From contig CAZBQE010000017.1 of assembly GCA_964494005.1 (NCBI GenBank), forward strand, positions 1 through 17,214: a DNA stretch of 17,214 nt. The letters are read 5' to 3'. Below, in pieces: positions 6,838 through 14,159 of this stretch. The stretch comes from CAJBLF01 sp964494005 (lineage in GTDB: Bacteria > Patescibacteriota > Gracilibacteria > Absconditabacterales > Absconditicoccaceae). The notes under the pieces were generated by a model, which saw only the letters and a list, made by a program, of their open reading frames with translations, was not told the origin of the DNA and did no database searches. Within the stretch, counting starts at the first letter, position 1. The number at the start of each line of letters is the position of its first letter. A program made the position numbers and the translations under genes.

Positions 6838-7503
6838 TTATTTGATGATATGGATCTTGATTGCGTATTTTTCTTTGAGGTAGTTGAGGAGATGGATGTC
6901 GTGAGTAATCAAGAAGATACTTGTTCCTGCTTTGTGTATTTTGATCATAATGTCTGCGATTGCTTGTGTGTTTTCTCGGTCGAGATTTCCTGTAGGTTCA
7001 TCTGCGATTACGAATTCTGGATCGTGGATCAATGCTCTTGCGATAGCTACTCTTTGTTTTTCTCCTGAGCTCAATAATTTTACTGGTTTATTCGCTATGT
7101 GTTTGAGATTTATTTTTTGCATCACTTGGGTGAACTTGGATTCGATGATGGTTTCTCCTAATTCGTAGATTTCCAAAGGATAAACGATATTTTCTTTGAC
7201 GGTGAGATCTTCCAAAAGTTGATAATCTTGGAAAATGATACCAAGTTTTTTTCTAAGTTCTTGAATATCATTGATGTTTAATGTAGAGATATCTTGTCTT
7301 TTGTAAAATATAGTTTTTTCTGGTGGCGTCAATTTCCCAGTTAGAAATTTGATGAGTGTGGTTTTTCCTGTTCCTGATTTTCCGGTAAGGACAAAAAAAT
7401 CACTTTCTTGAACAGAAAAATTCAGATCCTTGAATAATGACGTCGGATTGTCTCGATATCCCCGGGTGAGGTTTTTGACTTCGATAAGAGGGATTTTGTT
7501 CAT
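6838..7503 (-). CDS. ftsE: FtsE-type ABC transporter ATP-binding protein
   Basis: A 221-residue ABC ATPase with all motifs: Walker A GKSGTGKT (41-48), Q-loop FQDYQLL (91-97), signature LSSGEKQ (144-150), Walker B FVIADEP (164-170) with D-loop NLD, and H-loop His201. The Q-loop region (FQDYQLLEDLTVKENIVYPLEI) is closest to FtsE, which with FtsX controls peptidoglycan hydrolases at the division septum. LolD/MacB-type ATPases are the main alternative. No FtsX follows. The signature has SSG where the family norm is SGG, a mild change. There is no in-frame TGA. ATG 7503 is the only good start before an upstream TAA. The promoter candidate at 7626-7654 leaves a 5' leader of about 115 nt. Confidence 0.75.
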   Translation of the reverse strand: MNKIPLIEVKNLTRGYRDNPTSLFKDLNFSVQESDFFVLTGKSGTGKTTLIKFLTGKLTPPEKTIFYKRQDISTLNINDIQELRKKLGIIFQDYQLLEDLTVKENIVYPLEIYELGETIIESKFTQVMQKINLKHIANKPVKLLSSGEKQRVAIARALIHDPEFVIADEPTGNLDRENTQAIADIMIKIHKAGTSIFLITHDIHLLNYLKEKYAIKIHIIK

Positions 7504-7523
7504 GACTGAATGATAGATGATAA

Positions 7524-7556
7524 AGTTTAAAGCTTAACGTTCAAAGTTTAAAGCTG
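7524..7556. repeat. Degenerate AAAG(C/T)TTAAAGC simple repeat
   Basis: Overlapping imperfect copies of AAAGTTTAAAGC and its variants. The same kind of sequence occurs inside tatD at 13401-13438. The rest of the 7504-7883 gap holds a palindrome GCTAATTAGC near 7564-7573, the promoters described separately, and loose AT-rich reiterations (GACTAAAAT, AAATAAATAAA) at 7680-7755. No gene is seen in it on either strand. Confidence 0.5.
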
Positions 7557-7625
7557 TACTGTAGCTAATTAGCAGCTTTGTGCTTCATGCTTTCTGCTTT
7601 TTGCTAAAGTATGATTGTATAATTA

Positions 7626-7654
7626 AGTATACGTCGTGGAGGGGAAATTTGCAA
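7626..7654 (-). promoter_or_regulatory. Candidate promoter of ftsE
   Basis: Minus strand: TTGCAA (7654-7649), 17-nt spacer, TATACT (7631-7626). Spacing is optimal and the -10 matches 5 of 6. Confidence 0.5.
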
Positions 7655-7835
7655 AACAAAGTCTTTGTGTTCTTGTATTTGAATTGACAAAATGACTAAA
7701 ATAGACAGAAATTGACTAAAATTGATGAACGATAGATAAACAAATAAATAAACGGTGGATAAATGCTTCGCGATAAACGTGTTTTGTACTATAAAAATAG
7801 ATAAATTCGTTGAATTTGGTTTGTAATTGTGTATG

Positions 7836-7841
7836 TATAAT
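7836..7841 (+). promoter_or_regulatory. Candidate -10 box upstream of pheS
   Basis: Perfect TATAAT 42 nt before the pheS ATG. No -35 at ideal spacing: TTGAAT at 7810-7815 is 20 nt away. Another TATAAT at 7618-7623 lacks a matching -35. Confidence 0.4.
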
Positions 7842-7883
7842 TCGTAATTCGTTGTTTTTTTTTAATCTATTAGATCATACGAT

Positions 7884-8903
7884 ATGTTGGAATTGAATCA
7901 TGCGTTATCAGAATTGGAGAAGGTCGCTGAGGTGAGTCAGTTGGAAAATTTTTTTCAGATATATTTGTGAAAGAAATGATTGCTCAATGAAGAATTTAAA
8001 GTCATGCTTACTTTGAGTCCTGAAGAGAAAAAAGAGAGAGGATCTAAGCTTTCTGAGATCAAAACGAAATTGACGGAAGCCTATGAAGCTAAAGAACAAT
8101 TTTTTAAGATGGCGCAGATCAATGAACAACTCGAAAAAGATATCGTTGATATCAGTTTAGACGTAAACAAAGATCAGTGATCCTATTCTTTGCTTGCCAA
8201 TATTAGGAGAGAAGCGGAAGAAATTTGTAAGGGGATGGGATTTGTAATGGAATACGGGACTGATGTGGTGACCAAATTCGAGAATTTCGAATCTGTGAAT
8301 ATTCCGTTGACGCATCCTGCTACGGAGATGCATGATACTATCTATTTGACAGATAAGGATTCCAATGGTGAAAACTTGATTTTGAGAACACATACTTCTT
8401 CTATGCAGAATTATTTAATCCAAAAATATGGACTTCCGCTCAAAGCAGTCGTACCTGGAAGGACCTATAGATTTGAGAATATGGACGCTACGCACGATAC
8501 GATGTTTTATCAGATGGAAGGTATTGTTATCGACAAGGATTTGAGTATCGCGCATTTCAAAGAATTGATGACGAAATTGCTTTCTGCGTTACTTCACAAA
8601 AATGTTGAAACTAGGATGAGACCTGGGTATTTTCCTTTTGTGGAGCCAGGATTTGAAATTGATGTAAGATATGATATCTATAACAAAGAGACCGGAAACA
8701 TGGAAAAATCCAAGCGAATGGAGATCTTGTGAGCAGGGATGATTCATCCAAATGTTTTGAAGGAAGCTGGAGTGGATTCCACTCAACGATCAGGATTTGC
8801 GTTTGGAATTGGGATTAGTAGATTAGCTGCCGTTCGTTATGGCATCAAGGATATTAGGTATTTTACGAATGGGGATTTGAGGTTCGCGAAAAGTTTCGCA
8901 TAA
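7884..8903 (+). CDS. pheS: Phenylalanyl-tRNA synthetase alpha subunit PheS
   Basis: PheS is the catalytic subunit of the alpha2beta2 enzyme that charges tRNA-Phe. The 339-residue product shows the N-terminal coiled coil with YLGKKGLL, then class II motif 2 (PGRTYRFENMDATHDTMFYQMEG) and motif 3 (GFAFGIGISRLAAVRYGI), ending DIRYFTNGDLRF. Four TGA codons (7968, 7977, 8178, 8730; residues 29, 32, 99, 283) fall at family glycines, including both in LGKKG and the near-invariant EILGAGMIHPNV. These are the strongest proof of code 25 here. The usual HPAR-type substrate motif appears as NIPLTHPATEMHDTIYL. No pheT is adjacent; a terminator follows at 8954. ATG 7884 gives the expected N-terminus. Confidence 0.97.
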
Positions 8904-8938
8904 ATCAACTAACAACTAACAGTGAACAACTAACAATT
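8904..8938. repeat. Degenerate (CTAACAA/CAGTGAACAA) simple repeat
   Basis: Reiterated AACTAAC and AGTGAAC units directly after the pheS stop. The 15-mer AACTAACAGTGAACA (8914-8928) recurs exactly at 13029-13043, and CAGTGAACAACTA recurs at 13010-13022. Confidence 0.6.
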
Positions 8939-8953
8939 TCGGAAAATAAGAAG

Positions 8954-8979
8954 AGCTCTCGGTGACGGGAGTTTTTTTG
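8954..8979 (+). terminator. Terminator of pheS
   Basis: CTCTCG (8956-8961) pairs with CGGGAG (8966-8971, one G-T pair) across GTGA, then seven T. Confidence 0.85.
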
Positions 8980-8991
8980 TTTTTTGTACTT

Positions 8992-9019
8992 TTGCTTGCA
9001 ATAGAAGTGTGAATATATA
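8992..9019 (+). promoter_or_regulatory. Candidate promoter of the 296-residue gene
   Basis: TTGCTT (8992-8997), 16-nt spacer, TATATA (9014-9019). This places the transcript start near 9026 and supports the ATG at 9061 over the in-frame ATG at 9019, which would overlap the -10 box. Confidence 0.4.
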
Positions 9020-9060
9020 TGTTTTTTTATAAATGTAAACATAATCTAAAAATAAAACAT

Positions 9061-9951
9061 ATGAAACACGAAATTGACATGAATCAACGAGTACTTGCTC
9101 GTTTACAAAAAGAGCTTGCACCACTCAAAAAACAAGAAACTGAAGCTTGTAGATTATGGGCTTTGGGATACAAAAAGTTCTTGTCTGCAGATGAAGCTTT
9201 GATTAAACGAGAGGAAAAAGGCTTAACAACTAATTCTGTTGATGAAAAGGGGGTTGTTAATAAAACTGTTCAAAATCTTTGGGCTGCAAAACGTGGGTGG
9301 AAAGAAAGAGACAAAGAGCTTACCAAACAACGTGATGCTGCTCGTCATGCTATGGACGTGAAGAAAAGCGAAATTCTTGAACAGGAAAAAACCCTTTCTG
9401 AATTACTTCATGAATATCAGATTCAGACCCAACAGATTAATGGTATAGTCGATAAGGTATTTATGCTCAATGAAGGAGTAGTAGCTGCGTTGGAGAATAT
9501 GGATAAATTCCTCGCTGTTGAGGTCTATCCTAAACTTCATGAAAAAGGAACACAAAAGACTATCGAAAATTCACAGCTGACCAAACGTTTGGTCATCATG
9601 ACCAATAGCATCACGGTCATGGATGTTGCCAAAGTACAGGATGCATCACGTCTTATTGATTTGTTTTTTGCTCGGATTGCTCCGAAGCAGGAAGTGGAAT
9701 ATCAGGATGAGACCGTAGCTATGTTATCGGATTTACTCAAAGAGCTTTTGGATATCAAAATCAAAGTAAAAGCTGGTCCAAATCTTTCTAAGTTTTTGGC
9801 ACTTGAACTCAGCGAAGAAAAATTTCCTGAGCTCAAACAAGCTCAAAAATTATTAGCTTCTGCTACCAATTATGCTCGTTCTGGGTTGTATGTTCGTCTC
9901 TTTACTAGAGCAACAAAGGACGATCCTTGGCAGCCGGTACGGCAGTCATAA
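9061..9951 (+). CDS. Unknown coiled-coil-rich 296-residue protein
   Basis: A soluble, strongly helical protein with no signal peptide or membrane helix. Residues 1-40 (QRVLARLQKELAPLKKQE) and about 85-140 (RDKELTKQRDAARHAMD, EILEQEKTLSELLHEYQIQ) show heptad-like Leu/Ala spacing typical of coiled coils. The second half is a helical domain with alternating acidic and hydrophobic stretches, ending in a Trp/Pro-containing tail. I do not recognise a family. It has no in-frame TGA although it contains at least nine glycines, all encoded GGN, and its sequence is less AT-rich than its neighbours. It is monocistronic, with a promoter candidate at 8992 and a strong terminator 15 nt after its stop. ATG 9019 would add 14 residues. 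Confidence 0.8.
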   Translation: MKHEIDMNQRVLARLQKELAPLKKQETEACRLWALGYKKFLSADEALIKREEKGLTTNSVDEKGVVNKTVQNLWAAKRGWKERDKELTKQRDAARHAMDVKKSEILEQEKTLSELLHEYQIQTQQINGIVDKVFMLNEGVVAALENMDKFLAVEVYPKLHEKGTQKTIENSQLTKRLVIMTNSITVMDVAKVQDASRLIDLFFARIAPKQEVEYQDETVAMLSDLLKELLDIKIKVKAGPNLSKFLALELSEEKFPELKQAQKLLASATNYARSGLYVRLFTRATKDDPWQPVRQS

Positions 9952-9965
9952 TGAAAATTATTTTG

Positions 9966-9993
9966 TCCTGCGGTATATCCGCAGGATTTTTTT
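9966..9993 (+). terminator. Terminator of the 296-residue gene
   Basis: Perfect 8-bp stem TCCTGCGG (9966-9973) with CCGCAGGA (9979-9986), then seven T. The T run contains the end of the opposing glycosyltransferase gene, whose stop is at 9994-9992. Confidence 0.92.
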
Positions 9994-11098
9994 ATACATT
10001 TTTCCATTTTTCTCTGATTTTTTTGGCGATATGTTCTCTATCTCGTTTGGTGGTCATGAATTTTTGGAATGCTTCGATGAGGGTCTGGTGGTTTTTGTTG
10101 TTTACCAAAACGCCACAGTCTTCATCTACTAATTCTGCAGTGGCTCATTGACCATATCAGAAAATAGGAACGCCGAGAAGCATCGCTTCCACGGTTCATA
10201 TTCCGTAGCTTTCCTTAGTAAGATTGATCAATCCTTTGGCATTTCTGATGATTTTGATTTTTTCATCGACATCATTTATCCATCCGATGAAAATAATGGT
10301 TGGACCGGCAATGGATTTGAGATATTCTTCATCGGGACCGCTTCCCATCATGATAAGCGGGACATTCATGTCATTGCAGAGTCTGATGATTTTGTCAGTT
10401 TCTCTGACAAAATTTACTAATCTACCTATATAGAGATAGTAGGATTGTGGCTCTTTTTCTATGGTAGGGAGAAAGCATTTTTCTGTAATGACAGGATATT
10501 TGACTTGGATGTTGTGTATACTGTATATTTTTTCTGCTTCTTGTGCTGTATATTTGCTATTGGCATAGATGGTATCGAATTTCGTGAATTTGAGATCCCG
10601 TTTCCTGAGTTTGGGTACAATTCGGTTGAAGATTTTTCCTTTGATACCTGTCAGTTTCTCTTTGTATTCTTCGTAATGTGTCCGGATGTATTGCATTGGT
10701 GAATGGAGATAAAGCGTCATTTTGACTCCGGAAATCGGGGTGATGTTTTTCGCTATTGCGAAGGATGAGATCGTAATATACTCAGGATGATATTTTTTTA
10801 TTTTTCTAGAAAGTATGTTCATTAGGCTCGGATAAAAAAACATCAGATTGCGATAATCAAAGAGCCATGAAAGAATGGGTATATTTTTTTTGCTGCAAGT
10901 TAGAAATATCTTGTTGAGCCATTTTGGTAGGGCGGTTACGATTTCTAGTGTGTGTTTTTTTGTCTTGAGTGCTTTGTAATCTGAAAATATTGTAAACACT
11001 TTACCCTGTGTTATATTTTTTTCTTCATCGATAAGGTCTTTGAGAACATTCAAAGCTCATCCAGGTGATATTCGACAATGGACGAAAGCAACTTTCAT
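9992..11098 (-). CDS. GT4-family glycosyltransferase
   Basis: A 368-residue GT-B fold enzyme of the group 1 (GT4) type, which moves a sugar from a nucleotide donor to a glycan or lipid acceptor, probably in envelope polysaccharide synthesis. The N-terminus MKVAFVHCRISPGGALNVL is the acceptor-side Gly loop. The donor domain starts at YYLYIGRLV and has PLIMMGSGPDEEYL, IIFIGWI and the ESYGIGTVEAMLLGVPIFG motif, whose EX7E acidic pair is in place (E295, E304), then ATAELVDEDCGVLV. Four TGA codons (residues 14, 301, 314, 318) sit in these glycine positions; the standard code would cut both ends. No membrane helix is present. It converges on the preceding gene. The upstream gap 11099-11293 holds a heptamer repeat and no clear promoter for it. 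Confidence 0.92.
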
Positions 11099-11119
11099 AT
11101 AAACAATGATACATGATAA

Positions 11120-11150
11120 ATGATAGATGATAGATGATAGATGATAGATG
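11120..11150. repeat. Tandem heptamer ATGATAG, four full copies
   Basis: Four perfect ATGATAG units (11120-11147) followed by ATG, just upstream of the glycosyltransferase start. A related fragment (ATGATAGATGATA) is present at 7510-7522 upstream of ftsE. Confidence 0.85.
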
Positions 11151-11218
11151 TTGTTCATTATGTAGACTATGTATTTTTGTTTTTTAAGCAAGGAAAATGT
11201 GGATTGGGAGATAAGCGC

Positions 11219-11246
11219 TTGAAAAGGAGCAGGAAAAGTATATTAA
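11219..11246 (+). promoter_or_regulatory. Candidate promoter of the small membrane-anchored gene
   Basis: TTGAAA (11219-11224), 16-nt spacer, TATTAA (11241-11246). The -35 matches 5 of 6 and the -10 matches 4 of 6. Confidence 0.35.
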
Positions 11247-11293
11247 TCAGTTGTTTATGTTTTTTTTATTGAAAAATGAATAGAGAGGAAAGA

Positions 11294-11680
11294 ATGTTTC
11301 TTAAAAAAAATCTTGTTAAATTGATTATAGGACTTGTTTTGCTTGGGTTTTCTTTTGCATACATTCACAATCATCCTGCAGAAAAAGCTTCTATTTTTTC
11401 TGGATTTCAGGTGTTGTGGCAGAGAGCGATTGTTTATGTACACAAAGTAACGAATACTAATTCAGAAGCATTTCAGAAAAAGTTTGATTACGAAAAAACG
11501 TATCAAGAATTGATTAGTATGGCAGAGAATAAGGCTTGTTCAGATTCAAGTATATTGACAGAATTAAATGAAACGTATCAAGAGCTTAGGAAAGAATGAT
11601 TGAAAACTTTGGAAGAAAATTTGCCTGGATATATTCGTAAAGCGAATGAATTTAAACATATGATAGATGGGTGTAAATAG
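11294..11680 (+). CDS. Unknown small membrane-anchored protein
   Basis: A 128-residue protein: a basic N-terminus (FLKKNLVK), one hydrophobic helix at about 7-24 (LIIGLVLLGFSFAYI), then a mostly helical, Glu/Lys-rich region with two cysteines (ENKACSD and a C-terminal DGCK). Either a single-pass anchor or an uncleaved signal is possible; no lipobox is seen. The start at 11294 is preferred because AGAGGA lies about 5 nt before it, the best Shine-Dalgarno in the window; the ATG at 11276 would add six residues. One TGA (11597, residue 102) is read through to TAG 11678-11680, adding RKEGLKTLEENLPGYI and the tail. It converges on the site-2 protease gene, sharing a two-way terminator. Function unknown. 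Confidence 0.75.
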
Positions 11681-11731
11681 AAATTAGATATAAGTATCAA
11701 GTAGTACATATTAAGATTTGAGCATCAAAAT

Positions 11732-11764
11732 AAAAAAACTCCATCTTTATTGTGGAGTTTTTTT
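11732..11764. terminator. Bidirectional terminator
   Basis: AACTCCA (11737-11743) pairs with TGGAGTT (11753-11759), with an A run before it and a T run after it, so it can serve both the small membrane-anchored gene and the convergent site-2 protease gene. Confidence 0.88.
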
Positions 11765-11778
11765 ATAATATTTCTTGT

Positions 11779-12975
11779 TTATCCTAAGAATGGTATACTG
11801 ATATCTCGGAATCTCACGAGATCTTTGAGGAGGATGTAGATTCCCAAAGCCATTAGTGCGATGAAGAAAAAGAGATTGATGTATCCTTCTATGTTGAAAT
11901 ATTTTTCTGGTTTGAGTCTTCCTATTCGTTGGATAATGACACCAAGTAATCTTCATCCATCCAATGCTGGAATAGGTAGAATGTTGAAGATAGCTAAAGC
12001 AAGAGAGATCATTCCTGCGAATGCGAGATAGAGTTTCCGTCATCATGAATGGAGTAATGCTTCTCCAAATTTGATAGCTCCTGCTGGTCCGGTGAGTTTA
12101 TTAAGTGATGTTTTGATTCTTTCTTTTTTGAGAGAAAGTAGATCGCTTCCCAGTGTTCCTAATGTTGAGAATGTGAGTATGGTTTGTGCTTTGACTTCTT
12201 TTGCTCCTATTTGTATCGCTTTGAAGAATGGAAATTGTATCGGTTTGAGATTGATATTTCCTGCGAAGAATGTTAATCCGAGTACACAACTGTCAGCTGG
12301 ACAATGTCCTTGAGTCAGTGTTTTTTTGTTATTTCTTGAGAAGATAATAGAGATATCTTGATCGATATTTTTTTTGAGCACGGTGCCGATATTTCGTATA
12401 TCTACAGGGTCGTCGTTGATAGAAAGAATGGTATCTTCTGAGAGTAATCCCATTTTTGCACCCAATAAATCTTCTGATACCTTTTCTATTTTGGCTGGAA
12501 TAGAAACTAATTCTCCACTAATAAATCCTTCTTGATTCAAAAATGCGACTGTTGGCATGAGATAGCTGTTTGTATGAGAAGCAAATGCATTTTCAGGAAG
12601 TACGGAAATTGGTTGAGTTCCCATAGTAAAGATAGCAGTGAATAATGCTCGTGCCATGATGAGATTCATTCCTACTCCTGCAATCAGGATTATTGCTTTT
12701 TTTCGAATTTTGGCTTTAATGAAACTATCTTTGGCGTTAAAATCTTCTTTGATGTTGGGATCGTCTCCTTTGAGTCTAACGAATCCGCCGAGGGGAATAA
12801 GATTGAGGCTATATTGGGTACCTGATTTGTCTTTTCGTAAGTTGCAGACTTTTGGTGGGATACCGATACCAAATTCTAACACTTTGACTCCGCTTTTTTT
12901 TGCTGCGATAAAATGTCCTAATTCATGGACCAAGACTAATCACATAAACATCAAAATTCCTATAACTAATGCCAT
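11779..12975 (-). CDS. rseP: RseP-like site-2 metalloprotease
   Basis: An intramembrane zinc protease (M50B) that cleaves transmembrane anti-sigma factors or signal peptides. The 398-residue product has the first helix with the zinc motif HELGH (17-21), the cytosolic strand FGIGIPPKV, LIPLGGFVRLKGDD, a second helix (AIILIAGVGMNLI), a PDZ-like domain (GAKMGLLSEDTILSINDDPV onward), a helix before FNILPIPALDGGRL, which carries the third zinc ligand Asp339, and a final helix. Four TGA codons (residues 12, 311, 312, 341) are Gly, including the second Gly of LDGGRL; the standard code would remove both the first helix and the active-site Asp. Codons 311-312 are adjacent TGA. ATG 12975 gives the expected N-terminal helix. 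Confidence 0.93.
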
Positions 12976-13001
12976 TTTATTTTTTGAAGTAAAATAAAAA
13001 A

Positions 13002-13145
13002 TCAGTGAACAGTGAACAACTATAAATTAACTAACAGTGAACAGTGAAAGATTTTGTCTTATTATGGACTATAGTAATTGTACAATAGTTTGTAGGTAAA
13101 CATATTCATCAATTGTTAGTTATTAATTATTAGTTGTTAGTTTTT
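13002..13145. repeat. Degenerate AACTAAC/AGTGAAC filler, both orientations
   Basis: The 12976-13246 gap between the divergent site-2 protease and tatD genes is mostly short reiterations: CAGTGAACAGTGAACAAC (13003-13020), AACTAACAGTGAACA (13029-13043), and the reverse-complement type TTGTTAG...TTAGTTGTTAG (13119-13141). Related copies follow pheS. No gene or clear stem is seen here. Confidence 0.6.
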
Positions 13146-13151
13146 TTATTG

Positions 13152-13179
13152 TTGATTAGTGTGTAAGAAATTGTATAAG
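13152..13179 (+). promoter_or_regulatory. Candidate promoter of tatD
   Basis: TTGATT (13152-13157), 16-nt spacer, TATAAG (13174-13179); predicted leader of about 60 nt. Confidence 0.45.
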
Positions 13180-13246
13180 TAATTCAACGGCTTTTTTTTG
13201 TAATATAAGTAAAAATTTACAATCTTTTAATTCGTTAATTTTTTTT

Positions 13247-14083
13247 ATGAAGTTAATCGACGCACATACGCATTTGAATACTTCACCATTGGTAGAGGAT
13301 TGGCAATGATATATCCAAAAATTTTTCGATGCTGGAGGAGTGGGATTGGTAAATTCTGGTGCTGATGAACAATATAATTTGAAGGGGATTGAGATAGCCA
13401 AACAAGCTCAAAGCTTAAAGCTTAAAGCTCAAAGCCAAAAATCTCCTCTTATAGTGAAAACTACTTTGTGACGACATCCGCTAGAATGTATGGAAAATGT
13501 TGTAACTTCAGAGAATATTACCGAAAAGATGGATCGACTTAAACAATTGTATTCGGACAATAAACAATATGTGGTTGCTATCGGCGAGTGTGGTATTGAT
13601 CTTCATTATCCGAATGGACTCGAAACATTGGAAATACAAAAAAAATTATTCATCGAACATTGCAAACTTGCTCGCGAGACCGGATTACCTTTGGTTGTGC
13701 ATTCGAGAGATGCGTTTGATCAAACTTTTGAAGTTCTCAAAGATTATACTGATCTAATTATTTACTTTCATTGTTGGGGATATGGACCGCAGGAATTTGA
13801 AATTTTAAATTCGAAATTTGAAAAACTGTTTGTTGGATTTTGTGGTAATGTGACTTACAAAAAAGTTGAAAAACTTCGTGAAACGTTGAAACTTGTTCCG
13901 TTGACTCAATTACTATTAGAGACGGATGCGCCATATCTCACACCGCAAGTTATTCGTGGAGAGACGAACCATCCGGCGAATGTGAAGTATATCTATGAAT
14001 TTGTGTCAGGTTTTTTGTGAATGTCTTTGGAAAGATTGTCAGATCAGATATATGAAAATTTTTGCAGAATATACAAATTATAA
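13247..14083 (+). CDS. tatD: TatD-family metal-dependent hydrolase (DNase)
   Basis: A TIM-barrel amidohydrolase of the TatD family, with DNase/exonuclease activity in studied members. The 278-residue product has the metal motifs in order: LIDAHTHLN (3-11), the LGRHP turn (G75), VAIGECGIDLHY, LPLVVHSRDAF, IIYFHCWGYG and LLLETDAPYLTP, then NHPANVKYIYEFV. Three TGA codons (13307, 13469, 14018; residues 21, 75, 258) are Gly; the second restores the conserved G-x-HP. Under the standard code the first 80 residues with the metal-binding HTH would be lost. Residues 52-65 (KQAQSLKLKAQSQK) are encoded by the simple repeat AAAGCTTAAAGC and look inserted. ATG 13247 is the natural start. Confidence 0.93.
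13401..13438 (+). repeat. In-frame AAAGCT(T/C) simple repeat inside tatD
   Basis: Reiterated CAAAGC, TTAAAGC and TCAAAGC units encode a low-complexity Lys/Gln/Ser segment (about residues 52-65) between the first two metal motifs. The same repeat type is intergenic at 7524-7556. Confidence 0.65.
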
Positions 14084-14159
14084 AAAATACATACAATAGA
14101 TTGACTTTTTTGTTTAAATAATTACATATATGGTGTTTTTATTTGTTTTTTTTTGATAG

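Noticed and set aside
7884..8903. Broken pheS and many other pseudogenes or frameshifts
   Set aside because: All interruptions are TGA only, in frame, with conserved sequence on both sides; code 25 explains them without any frameshift.
11120..11150. CRISPR-like array
   Set aside because: The units are 7 nt in direct tandem with no spacers, and no cas gene is present.
11779..12975. UGA as tryptophan (code 4) or selenocysteine
   Set aside because: The TGA positions align with family glycines, not Trp or Cys; TGG is in regular use for Trp; the sites are too many for selenocysteine.
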